Assembly: GCF_001665835.1 (NCBI RefSeq)
Contig: NZ_LZSX01000032.1
Coordinates: 62,001-126,000, forward strand
From: Mycobacterium colombiense
Lineage (GTDB): Bacteria > Actinomycetota > Actinomycetes > Mycobacteriales > Mycobacteriaceae
DNA: 64,000 nucleotides
Reading direction: 5' to 3'
Shown here: piece by piece, positions 20,310 through 29,347 of the stretch
Numbering within the stretch: position 1 is the stretch's first letter
Layout of the letters: each line of letters begins with the position of its first letter
Notes under the pieces: generated by a model
What the model saw: only the letters and a program-made list of their open reading frames with translations
What the model was told of the DNA's origin: nothing
Database searches by the model: none
Translations under genes and position numbers: made by a program

Positions 20310-22165
20310 AGCGCACATCGGATCGGGCGTATCTGAAGCGCCCGATCGGCGACCCGACCAACCTGCCCACTACGCGCACTTCGGCGGTGCTGATCGTGAA
20401 CCGTCGCAGCAACGAGTCGCTGGAGCGCTGCCTGCGCAGTGTCGCCGAGCAATTGCCCGGGCTGCCGGTCTACGTCTACGACAACACCGGCGATCCCGAG
20501 CACGCCGAACTGGTCACAAAACACCCTGCGGTGCAATGGGTATCGGGGCCGGGCACCGTCGGCTTCGCCGCGGCGTGCAACGCGCTGGTGGACCACGCTC
20601 CCGTCGACGCAGACCTGCTGGTGCTGGATCCCGATGCCCGGCTGCTCGGCCCGCTCACCCGCACCCTGGAGTTGCTCCGCCAGCCCCAGGTAGCGGCGGT
20701 TTCGCCAAAGGTGCGTGACGGCACTGAACCCGGACGGGCACCATCGGGCGTCGCAACCCGGCGCCCGACACAGATCTTTTTGCGCGCAACCGCTCTGGCG
20801 ATCAACCGCGCGGCCTGGAACGCCATCGGCGGCTTCGACGAAGAATTCTTCGGCTACGGCGAGGCCGCGGACTGGCAGGCCCGGGCCAGCGCGGCGGGCT
20901 GGAGCGTCCAGCTGGCCGACGAACTCGGCGCCGAACGCGCCACGGCGCCGCCCGATGAGCGCCACGCGCGGCGCGATCAGGACTTGCGGCGGGCCGACAC
21001 CGCGCTGCTGCTCGAGCATCAAAAGAGTGTGCACCTGGCCGACACGTATCTGGCCGCCACCGCCCTGCTCGACCGGTTGCGGCGGCCACAGCGCGACGCA
21101 CGCAGAGCCGCACGAAGCCGGCGCTCGGACCTGCCGACAATCGTGATCACCACCAATCGCCTGGTCTATGGTGGCGCTGAGCGGCAAAAGGCCTTGCTGG
21201 CAACGGAATTAGTCCGCCGCGGCTTCCCGGTCACGATCGTCTGCGTTCAGCGGCTCGGCCCGCTGATTTCGGAGATCCCGGATGCCGTGCGCGTCGTGCG
21301 CCAGCCCTGGTGGGCGCCGATCGTTGACATCCCCAAGGGCCCGGCGGTGCTCGTCACCGGCGACACCAACACTGAGGTGGGATTCGGTAGTTTGTGGCGC
21401 GCGGCCGGTCCAAACCGGCGCTGGCTGGTTGCGCCGCATGTCCCGCCAGAGGAGGGCCGGCCCATCTACTCGCGGCCATTGACCGCGGCGATGCGGCGTG
21501 CCGACGGTTTTATCGTTTTGGCACAACGACATTGGGATATGTTGATCGCACAGCATCGGCTCCGGGGAAGGCGATTCATCGCACCCAACGGCGTAGTCGA
21601 CATCGGCGAACCGAGCCCTCGGCATCGGAATGCCGGCGAGCCGCTACACCTGGTGATGCTGTCACGCATCGTCGAGCACAAGAATCCCCATCTGCTGATC
21701 GAGGCGCTGAGCGAGCTCGACGGGATACCTTGGAGATTATCCATTTTCGGCGACGGACCCGATCGGGAGAGACTGCAGACGGCTACGCCCCCCGGCCTGG
21801 CCGAGCGGGTCCAGTGGCGCGGATGGTCGGCGGGGCCCGGGCCGGCACTGGCCGACGCGGATCTGCTGTGCGTGCCGAGCCGCTCCGAGGCCTTCCCGGT
21901 GGTGATTCTCGAGGCGATGTCGCGAGCCATACCGGTTGCGGCGTCAGCGGTTTGCGCTGTCCCGGAGATGCTGGATTTCGGCAGGGCCGGATTCCTCGTC
22001 GAGCCCGTGTCGGTCTCGGGCTGGCGAGAACAGCTGTCCCGAATCCTGGCGGACCCGGGTGCACTGCCATCGATCGGACGACGTGGCTACGAGCGGATGC
22101 GCAAGCACTACACGGTCGAGGCAATGGCCGATGCCTACCTCGATGCGATCGGGGCAGTGCTGTGA
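20306..22165 (+). CDS. Two-domain glycosyltransferase, GT2 fused to GT4
   Basis: This 619-residue protein joins two glycosyltransferases. Residues about 25-260 form a GT2 (GT-A) domain: SAVLIVNRRSNESLERCLRS, the metal-binding-like LDPDAR, and GGFDEEFFGYGEAADW, as in rhamnosyltransferases. Residues about 280-619 form a GT4 (GT-B) domain: VYGGAERQKALLATELVRRGF, RIVEHKNPHLLIEAL, and the donor-site motif EAFPVVILEAM. It probably adds two successive sugars to the repeat unit. The ATG at 20306 overlaps the wzx stop by 4 bp, and its own stop overlaps the next GTG. A possible N-terminal extension in the open frame upstream lies inside wzx and is rejected. Confidence 0.92.
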   Translation: MKRTSDRAYLKRPIGDPTNLPTTRTSAVLIVNRRSNESLERCLRSVAEQLPGLPVYVYDNTGDPEHAELVTKHPAVQWVSGPGTVGFAAACNALVDHAPVDADLLVLDPDARLLGPLTRTLELLRQPQVAAVSPKVRDGTEPGRAPSGVATRRPTQIFLRATALAINRAAWNAIGGFDEEFFGYGEAADWQARASAAGWSVQLADELGAERATAPPDERHARRDQDLRRADTALLLEHQKSVHLADTYLAATALLDRLRRPQRDARRAARSRRSDLPTIVITTNRLVYGGAERQKALLATELVRRGFPVTIVCVQRLGPLISEIPDAVRVVRQPWWAPIVDIPKGPAVLVTGDTNTEVGFGSLWRAAGPNRRWLVAPHVPPEEGRPIYSRPLTAAMRRADGFIVLAQRHWDMLIAQHRLRGRRFIAPNGVVDIGEPSPRHRNAGEPLHLVMLSRIVEHKNPHLLIEALSELDGIPWRLSIFGDGPDRERLQTATPPGLAERVQWRGWSAGPGPALADADLLCVPSRSEAFPVVILEAMSRAIPVAASAVCAVPEMLDFGRAGFLVEPVSVSGWREQLSRILADPGALPSIGRRGYERMRKHYTVEAMADAYLDAIGAVL

Positions 22166-23220
22166 ATTCGCCCCGGGTACTTTGGCTTTCGCCGTGGACA
22201 CGACCGGCGGTACGCGTGCAGGCCGAAGCGCTGCTGCGCCACGGCGCCGACGTGCTGTTGGTGACCTCCGACCAGCACCCGGAGTCCGATGCCGCGCGCG
22301 ATTACGAATTGGTGCTCGACCCGCGATTCCGAACGGCCGCAAGCTGGCTCCCGACCTTGAAGGCCTGGCGTCGCGCCCGCGAGTACCGGCCTGACGTCGT
22401 GATAGCCGAACTGGTCCGGGATCCCCGCTGGATCGCGCTGGCCGGACGAGTCCCACGCATCCAGGTGGTGCACGACGATCGGCCACACGATCCCGACGAA
22501 CTGACCCCGGCCTACGAACGTGCGGTCTTCGACCGCTGGGGCGCCCGTTCGGCGGCCACCGTCACCTACAGCGACTACGTCGCGGCCGCCGTCGCCGCGC
22601 GCCGCGACATAGCCCGAACGCCAGTGCATGTCGTTCCTCTGGCCAGCGACCTCGACCTGGACCGGCTCCCACCGTTCGTGGGTTCTGAAGGACGCCGTGA
22701 TTTCGTGATGTTCGGCCGCCTCAACCCGTACAAGAACGTCGAGGTGGTGCTGGAGGCCTGGCAGCGACATGTGCTCGGGGGCCGCTGGCGCGGAGACAAC
22801 CTGGTGCTCATCGGCGACGGCCCACTGGATGCGGCCGCCCTGCCCAAACACACGCGCTGGCGCAACGGCAGCTTCCGCTACGCCGACGTCATCCCGGCGC
22901 TGGCCGCCGCGAAAGGTTCGATCGCCCACTATCGGCGTGCTTCGCAAAGCGGCGTGCAAGTGCTCTCCATGCAATTGGGCGTGATGCCGATCGTGTCCAC
23001 CGCCGGTGCCCTGCCCGAGTACCAGCCGTCGGGTTGTCCCCCCGTCGGTATCGACGACGTTGCCGGGCTCGCCGCCGCGTTCGACGCCCTGGCCGACCCG
23101 AACGTCGCGGCGGCGCAAGGAGCAGAGGCCGCGCGCCACTACGCGCAGCGATGCTCCGTCGACCTGGTCGCGGACCGCTTGCTGGACGTCATCGCACAAG
23201 TGACGGCCGGTCGGCGCTGA
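22162..23220 (+). CDS. GT4 family glycosyltransferase
   Basis: This is a 352-residue GT-B glycosyltransferase. The N-terminal half has VLWLSPWTRPAVRVQAEALLRHG and the acceptor-side loop; the C-terminal half has VMFGRLNPYKNVEVVLEAWQ and GDGPL, typical of GT4 donor domains. The classic EX7E is weak: the corresponding part reads HYRRASQSGVQVLSMQLG. The GTG at 22162 overlaps the previous TGA (GTGA), and no ribosome site is needed for coupling. It is the last gene of the rightward operon and converges with the PssE-like gene, 11 bp between stops. Confidence 0.9.
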   Translation: MNSPRVLWLSPWTRPAVRVQAEALLRHGADVLLVTSDQHPESDAARDYELVLDPRFRTAASWLPTLKAWRRAREYRPDVVIAELVRDPRWIALAGRVPRIQVVHDDRPHDPDELTPAYERAVFDRWGARSAATVTYSDYVAAAVAARRDIARTPVHVVPLASDLDLDRLPPFVGSEGRRDFVMFGRLNPYKNVEVVLEAWQRHVLGGRWRGDNLVLIGDGPLDAAALPKHTRWRNGSFRYADVIPALAAAKGSIAHYRRASQSGVQVLSMQLGVMPIVSTAGALPEYQPSGCPPVGIDDVAGLAAAFDALADPNVAAAQGAEAARHYAQRCSVDLVADRLLDVIAQVTAGRR

Positions 23221-23231
23221 CCAGAAACGCT

Positions 23232-23717
23232 CTAGGCCAGTCCACGCCAGAACGTCTCCAGCCACCCGGTCAGCTCGCGGGCCCGTCCCAGCGCATCGGC
23301 GGGTGCCACCCGAGACCGCGTCGCCGCGATCGCCGCCGGAAGCTCCTCCATCTCCCGGACCACGGTGGCCAGGCCGCCCGCCTCCAGCTTCTCGGCGAAC
23401 GGCAGCTGGTGCTCGTCGACGTGCTCGCCGAGCCGCGAGCGACGGGGCACCATCACCGGATGCTTGCCCTGCTCGATACACAGCAAGGCCGATCCGGCGC
23501 CGGCGTGGGTGATGGCCACCGACGCGGACCGAATCTGTTCACAAACGTCCCCGAAGGACAGGAAGCGCTCGAACCGGGCGTGCCGCGGCTCGTAGCCGCA
23601 AGTGCCGAGCTGCACGAAAAAGTCCTCCCCGGACGTGCCGACCCGGGCCAGCTCGTCGACCGCGCGCGCCAGCCGGTCGAACGGATGCACCTCCATCCCC
23701 ATGATCACGAAGATCAC
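23232..23717 (-). CDS. PssE/Cps14G/Alg13-like glycosyltransferase catalytic subunit
   Basis: The 161-residue protein matches the C-terminal half of a GT28/GT1-type glycosyltransferase, as found in PssE, Cps14G and eukaryotic Alg13. It starts VIFVIMGMEVHPFDRL, has the donor-binding ITHAGAGSALLCIEQGKHPVMVPR, and DEHQLPFAEKLEAGG, the conserved tail. It needs a membrane partner, here the PssD-like protein just upstream. The GTG at 23717 overlaps the partner's TGA and has GGGAGG about 6 nt before it. Together the pair should add one sugar to a lipid-linked acceptor. It is transcribed against the main operon. Confidence 0.9.
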   Translation of the reverse strand: MIFVIMGMEVHPFDRLARAVDELARVGTSGEDFFVQLGTCGYEPRHARFERFLSFGDVCEQIRSASVAITHAGAGSALLCIEQGKHPVMVPRRSRLGEHVDEHQLPFAEKLEAGGLATVVREMEELPAAIAATRSRVAPADALGRARELTGWLETFWRGLA

Positions 23718-24169
23718 ACGATCCTCCCGTGATATTCCGTGCGGGGAATGCGGTCGACCAATTCGGGCCATTGCACCAGAAACCGGGAAGCGAAAGGCTT
23801 TACCATCCGGGCGGTGAGGGACAGCTCGGTGATGCGGGTGATCGACTCCACGAAGACGGTGGGAATCCGCAAGAGCCAGGCCAGCCAGAGGAAGGGGGCG
23901 GCCACACCCGATCCGGTGGTCAGGATCATCGCGGGCCGGTGGCGGATCAGCAGCCGCAACGCCAGCACCAGATTGCGCAGTAGGTTGGGGACACTACGGA
24001 CGGTGGGGTGCGCCGCCCAGTAAATCTCCTTCTCGTCGCGCAGCAGGTATCGGGCGTCGGCGGTTGGAAAACTCACCCAAAACCGATCCTTGTCCTGCCA
24101 GAACTCCCGCAGGCAAAACATTTCGTAGATATGCCCGCCGGAGGACGCGATGAGGAGCAGACGGCCCAT
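23714..24169 (-). CDS. PssD/Cps14F/Alg14-like membrane anchor subunit of glycosyltransferase
   Basis: This 151-residue partner begins MGRLLLIASSGGHIYEM, the SGGH signature of Alg14/PssD proteins, and has a hydrophobic stretch PFLWLAWLLRIPTVFVES. It ends QWPELVDRIPRTEYHG, close to the family consensus (QWPE). It recruits the catalytic PssE-like subunit to the membrane and forms the acceptor side. The ATG at 24169 is selected because GAGGGAA lies 5 nt upstream; an ATG at 24181 is also possible. Stop and start overlap with the PssE gene by 4 bp. Confidence 0.9.
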   Translation of the reverse strand: MGRLLLIASSGGHIYEMFCLREFWQDKDRFWVSFPTADARYLLRDEKEIYWAAHPTVRSVPNLLRNLVLALRLLIRHRPAMILTTGSGVAAPFLWLAWLLRIPTVFVESITRITELSLTARMVKPFASRFLVQWPELVDRIPRTEYHGRIV

Positions 24170-24646
24170 GTCTTCCCTCATCTCAGGCGCTCGCGACCAA
24201 ACTCGGCCGCACGACAACAGCTTTCGCTCCCGCCCCTCGGCACACGAGGCGCGGCGGCAGCTCAATGGTAATGAACACGGCCTCGCCTCAATCGCGTTCT
24301 GGCATATACCAACGAAACTCGGCCGACACCGGGCGGATGTCGCCGCCCCTCAGGGCGACGGCAACAAGATCGACGAGATCGCCGAAATCAACCACCCACC
24401 GATGCTAACGTCATCATCGTTGCGTTGAGCGCCCCTAAGCAGGCGATCTCACTGCGTACGAGGACAGGGATGCCAGCATGTCTTGATAGGCGTCGGCGCA
24501 GCAATCGACTGCGCGGCGGCCGTGATGCATCCATGCACAAGGCGCCAATACGTGAGCAAAGCGGAACCTCTCCTGCCCATCCGGCTCGACACCCTTCGCT
24601 GCACACTTTGCCGCGGGATTCGAACGAAGAGTGAAAGGCGCACACA
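24170..24646. other. 477-bp intergenic region between divergent glycosyltransferase and oxidoreductase genes
   Basis: No gene was recognised here; the frames in it are short and show no family features. It must carry the promoters of the leftward PssD-PssE pair and the rightward Gfo/Idh gene. The one structured element noticed is TGCAT-CC-ATGCA (24526-24537), about 110 bp before the Gfo/Idh start. No clear sigma site was identified. Confidence 0.5.
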
Positions 24647-25771
24647 ATGATTCGAACGGCCCTGGTCGGCCTCGGAAAAATGGGGCTGTCACATCTCGCG
24701 ATCCTGCGTATGCACCCGGGCCTGGACGTGGTGGGGATCTGTGATTCGGCCGGCTATGTGCGCGATGTCCTCTCCAAATACACCGGCCTGAACTGCTACG
24801 ACGACTTCGATCGGATGCTGGCGGCCACCAACGCCGAGGCGGTTGTGGTCGCCGTCCCGTCGAGGCTGCATGCACCGATTGTCGAGAAGGCACTGACGGC
24901 TGGGGCACACGTCTTCTGCGAGAAGCCGTTCGTGCTCGATGTGAAGGACGGCGAGCGCCTGGCGACCCTGGCGGAGACGCGTCGGCTCGTGACCCAGGTC
25001 GGCTATCACTGCCGCTTCATCGGTTCTTTCCAAGAGGCTGCGCGCATCGTTGCTTGCGGCGCACTGGGGCGCATCCACCATGTCCGCGCCGAAGCGTACG
25101 GCCCGGTCGTGCTTCGGGAAAAGGGAAGCACATGGCGCGGCGTGAAGGCCGAGGGTGGCGGCGCCCTCTACGACTACGCTTGCCACGCCATCGATCTGAT
25201 GAACTTCGTGGCCGGCGTGCCGCATTCGGTCGACGGGGTCGTCCGTCACCGCGTCTTCTCGCGCGACGTCGACGACGAGGTCTACTGCACCATGCGTTAC
25301 CCCGACGGTGCGACCGGCCAGCTGTGCGTGAACTGGAGCGACGAAAGCTTCCGCAAGATGTCGACGAAGGTGTCGGTGTGGGGAACCAACGGCCGTATCA
25401 CCGCTGACCGCCAGGAGTGCCAGATCTACCTGCGTGAGCCACACCCCCAGCTCCCCGGGTTGGACAAGGGTTGGACCATCCGATACACGACCGACCTCAC
25501 CGAGGAGGTTTGGTATTACCTTCGCGGCGAGGAGTATTCGGCGCAGATCGACTACTTCGCCGACAGTGTGAAACAGAACCGGATGGACGGCGAGAACACG
25601 TTTCGCTCGGCGCTCGACGTCGATCGAGTGGTCGACATGATCACCCGCGGCACGGGGACGACGACCTCCGCGGCGCCGCCGCAGGGGGCCGTGAACGGAT
25701 CCCCGCGCGGCGCATTCCGGCGTGAGATCGTCGCGCGCATCAAGAAACTCGCAACCTCGAAGGCATCGTGA
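24647..25771 (+). CDS. Gfo/Idh/MocA-family sugar dehydrogenase
   Basis: This 374-residue NAD(P)-dependent oxidoreductase has the Rossmann motif ALVGLGKMG at residues 5-13, the family CEKPFVLD with catalytic Lys near residue 97, and YACHAIDLMNFVAG, containing the conserved D/H pair. Family members oxidise or epimerise sugars, often as nucleotide sugars in polysaccharide loci. The substrate is not predictable. The ATG at 24647 has AAAGG about 10 nt upstream. Its TGA overlaps the GTG of the following gene, so the two proteins are probably made together and may act in sequence on one sugar. Confidence 0.9.
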   Translation: MIRTALVGLGKMGLSHLAILRMHPGLDVVGICDSAGYVRDVLSKYTGLNCYDDFDRMLAATNAEAVVVAVPSRLHAPIVEKALTAGAHVFCEKPFVLDVKDGERLATLAETRRLVTQVGYHCRFIGSFQEAARIVACGALGRIHHVRAEAYGPVVLREKGSTWRGVKAEGGGALYDYACHAIDLMNFVAGVPHSVDGVVRHRVFSRDVDDEVYCTMRYPDGATGQLCVNWSDESFRKMSTKVSVWGTNGRITADRQECQIYLREPHPQLPGLDKGWTIRYTTDLTEEVWYYLRGEEYSAQIDYFADSVKQNRMDGENTFRSALDVDRVVDMITRGTGTTTSAAPPQGAVNGSPRGAFRREIVARIKKLATSKAS

Positions 25772-26643
25772 GCATGGACCGCGTGCTTTTCGGTGACAAC
25801 CAGTTCTTCGGCGTCAATCACATGTCCGAGGAAAAGGCACGGGCCCAGGCGATCCGCTTCCAGCATCTTCCCGCTGTGCTCGCGACGCTGGACGACGCCT
25901 ATCGGGAAGGCATCCGCACGTTCGTTTGCACCACCCATGACCGCGTTGGTGAAATCTGTGATCACTTCCGCGCGAACCGTACCGAATACCCCGACTATGT
26001 CTTCTACCCGTGCATGCCGTACGCGCACAAATATGCCAATGCCGTTACCGAATTCGGAATCGTCGAGGCGCTCCGAAAGTTCTTGCCCGACAACGGGGCC
26101 GTCAAATCGATGTTCAAGGGCGGCGTCGCGATCGCCAGCAAGGACGTCGAGCCCTTGATGCAGCTCTTGGTCGATGCCGAGATGAAGATGTTCGCCGGAA
26201 TGTCAACGCCCATCATCTTCATCCAGAACGTGGTCACCGATCTGCTGCTCGGGCTCGGCATGGACGAGGTCTTCCGGCTGTTCTCCGACCACGTCAGGCT
26301 CAAGTACAGCGCCGAGCCGGGTTTCATCACGATGAACCTGCCCAGGCTCCTCGATACGCTCGATGGGCAAGGCATCGAAAACCCGATCGTCTGCGCCAAT
26401 TTCAACAAGATCGGCTTCCGGATGTGCGGGGGTGTAGAGCTTTACGAGAAAACCGTCCGCGAACGCCAGTGCCGGCTGATCGCGATGTCCGTCCTTGCCT
26501 CGGGCGCGATCCCGCCGCGCGAGGCGATCGAGTACGTCTGCGGCCAACCGCAGATCCAGTCGATCGTGTTCGGCGCGTCCAGCCGCGCCAACATCCGGCA
26601 GACGAAGTCGCTCATCGACGACATGTGGCAAACGGCGACGTGA
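25768..26643 (+). CDS. Uncharacterised TIM-barrel-like protein with aldo/keto-reductase-like C-terminus
   Basis: I do not recognise a characterised family for this 291-residue protein. It starts MSMDRVLFGDNQFFGVNHM, has RTFVCTTHDRVG and a late stretch SIVFGASSRANIRQTKSLIDDM, which resembles the end of aldo/keto reductases, where GASS follows the last strand. The usual AKR catalytic tetrad is not obvious. It is soluble, with no signal peptide. The GTG at 25768 overlaps the Gfo/Idh stop (GTGA), and an ATG two codons later could also serve. The pairing suggests work on the same sugar substrate. It converges with the GMC oxidoreductase gene, 29 bp between the stops. Confidence 0.7.
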   Translation: MSMDRVLFGDNQFFGVNHMSEEKARAQAIRFQHLPAVLATLDDAYREGIRTFVCTTHDRVGEICDHFRANRTEYPDYVFYPCMPYAHKYANAVTEFGIVEALRKFLPDNGAVKSMFKGGVAIASKDVEPLMQLLVDAEMKMFAGMSTPIIFIQNVVTDLLLGLGMDEVFRLFSDHVRLKYSAEPGFITMNLPRLLDTLDGQGIENPIVCANFNKIGFRMCGGVELYEKTVRERQCRLIAMSVLASGAIPPREAIEYVCGQPQIQSIVFGASSRANIRQTKSLIDDMWQTAT

Positions 26644-26672
26644 CTCCTGCGCCGGGTGCGCGCCACGTTCGG

Positions 26673-28388
26673 TCAGTGTCTGCTCGAGGGTGTCCCGAAT
26701 TCGGGCGGGCCACTTGCCTTTCGAGCGTTCGCAAGGCGCTGGGCAAGCCGTACCCCCAACGCGATCCCGACGAGTGTCGGGTTGGCTTGACTAGACGTCG
26801 GCAGCACCGACGTGCTCGCAACGTGCAGCCCGCGGACCCCGTGTACCTGCAGCTGCGGGTCCACGACGCCGTCCTGCGGCGAGTGCGACATCCTGGTGGT
26901 TCCCGCCTGATGGAAGCCGGTTCGCTTCGCCATGAACGCACGCACCGAGGCCTCGACGTCGTCGGTGAGCCACTCCACGTAGCCCACACCGTGGCGACGA
27001 AGGTGCTCGTCGATCGCGACGATGGCCTTGCGCACGCTCTGGTAATCGGCCTCGGAGAAGTGCATGTGGGTGCGAATCCGTCTCATGCCCAGAGCATCCC
27101 GCTCGTCAGTCAGCTCGACGCGACTTTCCCAGTGCGGAAGATGCTCACCGTGGTACTGGAGTAGGTAGCGGTTGTCGGCGCTCTTGACGAAAAATCCCGG
27201 CGCCTTCCTACCCTTGCGGAGAAACCGGGCGTAGCAGAACGCGATCGCGAACCCGATCGAGGGGATCAGGTCTCGCACAATGTTGCGCAGGTGCGCGACG
27301 ATTCGCGGCGGTCCCTCGGTCTTGGTGTGCGCCTCACGAATGGCCCCGGCGAGCAGGAATCGTCCCACCGGGGAGATGAGGGTCAGATAGACACCCGACA
27401 GAATCCCGCTTCCGTGGCCCGGGTCGCTGATCGGCGGATTCACCAACCAGACTGCGGCGTTCGGCATTCCGGATTCGCGTAGCAGCTGCGGATCGAAGGT
27501 GAAGCGCCGGCGAACGTACACACCGTCGTTGTCCCGTTCGTACGCGTAGCGGACTTGCTCGGTGGTGAATTGCACGCGCGCCACCCGACTCTCGACGTGA
27601 GCCATGTACCACCGACCCAGGTGCCCGCCCGAATTTCCCAGCCCGCCAGGATGATGGCGGTCCGACGCCAGCAGCAGACGGGTGGCCTCCAAACCACCGG
27701 TTGCGATGATGTAGTCCGCCGCGACCACTCTCCCCCGCCGGCCGTCAAGCGTCTTGACCACGAGGTGATCGACGCAGTCACCGGCCGGCGACGTCACGAT
27801 TTCGGTGCAGGTGAGACCGGCCCACAGCGTGAGACCGGAAGTGTCGCGCAATGCCGTGCGGTATTCGCGACCGAAACGTGTTGGCAGGGCCCAACGCTCC
27901 AGGTCTGTGGTGCGCACCTTGTCGTCGGGCAGCCCACCGATCATGTCGCGGTGCGCGATTTCAGGGATATTGCGCGCGTTGAATGCCGCCCGGCCGCACG
28001 CCGCCCAATCGCAGGCGCGTTGGAGATACGGCTCGACGTCGTCATGCCCGATGGGCCACGGCGCCTGCGCGGTGATGGGCCGAGCCTCGAAATCGATGGG
28101 ATCGAACTTGACACAGCGGCCGCCCCAGAGTGCCGAGGTTCCTCCGACCTGCCGGCGGACGGTGAGCTCACTGCGCGAGTGGAAATAGTCATCCTGGCGC
28201 GAATCGAACGTCGACAACTCCTGCGCCGCCCGGTCCAAGCGCTCAAGACCACTTTCGATCAGCGTCACCTGCACGCCCGCCGCCGCCAGCTCGAGCGCTG
28301 TCGCGATGCCGATCGGGCCGGCCCCGACTATCGCCACGTCGGTCTCGATCGTCATGTCGGGCGCGAAGTCCGCCACGCCGCGGATCAC
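26673..28388 (-). CDS. GMC-type FAD-dependent oxidoreductase
   Basis: The protein of about 571 residues has an N-terminal FAD motif DVAIVGAGPIGIATALELAAAGVQVTLIESG and a C-terminal GMC domain with HQAGTTRMS and VHGVRGLHVASTSVLPTSSQANPTLVGIALG, where the conserved substrate-side His and the flavin contact lie. Such enzymes oxidise alcohol groups of sugars or sterols. The GTG at 28388 is chosen as it overlaps the stop of the aldo/keto reductase (GTGA) with GGAG upstream; ATG 28355 would drop 11 residues. It is the last gene of a five-gene leftward chain (Wzc-like, Wzy, GT4, AKR, GMC). A role in oxidising a sugar of the polysaccharide is likely from context only. Confidence 0.86.
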   Translation of the reverse strand: MIRGVADFAPDMTIETDVAIVGAGPIGIATALELAAAGVQVTLIESGLERLDRAAQELSTFDSRQDDYFHSRSELTVRRQVGGTSALWGGRCVKFDPIDFEARPITAQAPWPIGHDDVEPYLQRACDWAACGRAAFNARNIPEIAHRDMIGGLPDDKVRTTDLERWALPTRFGREYRTALRDTSGLTLWAGLTCTEIVTSPAGDCVDHLVVKTLDGRRGRVVAADYIIATGGLEATRLLLASDRHHPGGLGNSGGHLGRWYMAHVESRVARVQFTTEQVRYAYERDNDGVYVRRRFTFDPQLLRESGMPNAAVWLVNPPISDPGHGSGILSGVYLTLISPVGRFLLAGAIREAHTKTEGPPRIVAHLRNIVRDLIPSIGFAIAFCYARFLRKGRKAPGFFVKSADNRYLLQYHGEHLPHWESRVELTDERDALGMRRIRTHMHFSEADYQSVRKAIVAIDEHLRRHGVGYVEWLTDDVEASVRAFMAKRTGFHQAGTTRMSHSPQDGVVDPQLQVHGVRGLHVASTSVLPTSSQANPTLVGIALGVRLAQRLANARKASGPPEFGTPSSRH

Positions 28389-29347
28389 GCGGCAGCTCCC
28401 TCTCGAAACTCCTTGACAAGAGCGAGGAACCGCGACACGGTTTCCGCGTCCGGCGGCGACGAGACGGCCGACGCGGCCTCGATGACCCGTTGAGGCCTGG
28501 TACTGCTGTAAAGAATCGCTGGGCAACCCGTTGCGGCGGCGGATGATCCGAGGATCAGCGTGGAAAGCGCGCCGGGAGCAAGCGGATCGGTCTGCAGCCT
28601 CTCGCGCCAGCGTCCCGCCAAAGCCTGGTCGGTCTGCAACGCTGCCATGAGTTTTCGGTACGGCCCGCTCAGTACGCCGAAGGCCAGGTCGGCGGACCGC
28701 GGTGCCGGATTGAGGAGATCGCTGCGAAGCTGACTTACTCCTTCGGGCGTGAACGTCCCAGCGAAATCCACGTCGAGCCCCTCATCCTGCGAGACGCCCC
28801 AGGCGCGAATCTTTCCCTGCCGGCGGGCGCGTTCGAAGAATTCGCGGAGTTCATCGCCGGCCACCGTGTCGCCGGGCCGCGGGGCGTGAACGAACAGGAT
28901 GTCGACATAGTCGACGCCGAGCGCCGCGAGGCTCTGGTCGAGGCTGCGCGCCGCGATGGCCGCGTCGTACAAGCGGGCGGTCTCAGACCGCGCGTGGCGC
29001 CGCTTCACGGTGCGGCGGAGCGTGGGCGTTTTCCGGAGCAAAGCTCTTGCCGGGCTTTGGAACCGGGCGAGGCGGCGCGCCGCGCCGCCCACATCGATGC
29101 CGAACTTGGTAGCGATAGTCACGGTCTCACGCTCGACCGTGCGCAGAAACAACCCCAGCTCTGCCTCTGCCCTACCCAGGCCGTACATCCGCGCGGTGTC
29201 GAAATGGGTGATACCACCGGCCAGTGCGCTGGCCAGTACTGCCATCCGCTCTTTCCGGGAGGGCGACTGCATCAGGGAGCCGCATCCGAAACCGATTGCG
29301 CTGACCGTCAATTGCGGTCCCTGGAGTTCAACTCGCCGCAATGCCAC
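28385..29347 (-). CDS. Aldo/keto reductase
   Basis: The 320-residue protein is an AKR-type TIM barrel: VSAIGFGCGSLM, THFDTARMYGLGRAE with the catalytic Asp and Tyr, ETVTIATKFG with the Lys, and DYVDILFVHAPRPGD with the His. The C-terminus has a Ser/Ala-rich TLILGSSAAATG cofactor loop. It reduces carbonyls with NADPH. GTG 29347 is selected because GAGGG lies about 7 nt upstream and the frame further up is antisense-like; the start falls 20 bp inside the end of the GT4 gene. Its TGA overlaps the GMC gene. Pairing with GMC suggests oxidation/reduction of one sugar position. Confidence 0.88.
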   Translation of the reverse strand: MALRRVELQGPQLTVSAIGFGCGSLMQSPSRKERMAVLASALAGGITHFDTARMYGLGRAEAELGLFLRTVERETVTIATKFGIDVGGAARRLARFQSPARALLRKTPTLRRTVKRRHARSETARLYDAAIAARSLDQSLAALGVDYVDILFVHAPRPGDTVAGDELREFFERARRQGKIRAWGVSQDEGLDVDFAGTFTPEGVSQLRSDLLNPAPRSADLAFGVLSGPYRKLMAALQTDQALAGRWRERLQTDPLAPGALSTLILGSSAAATGCPAILYSSTRPQRVIEAASAVSSPPDAETVSRFLALVKEFREGAAA

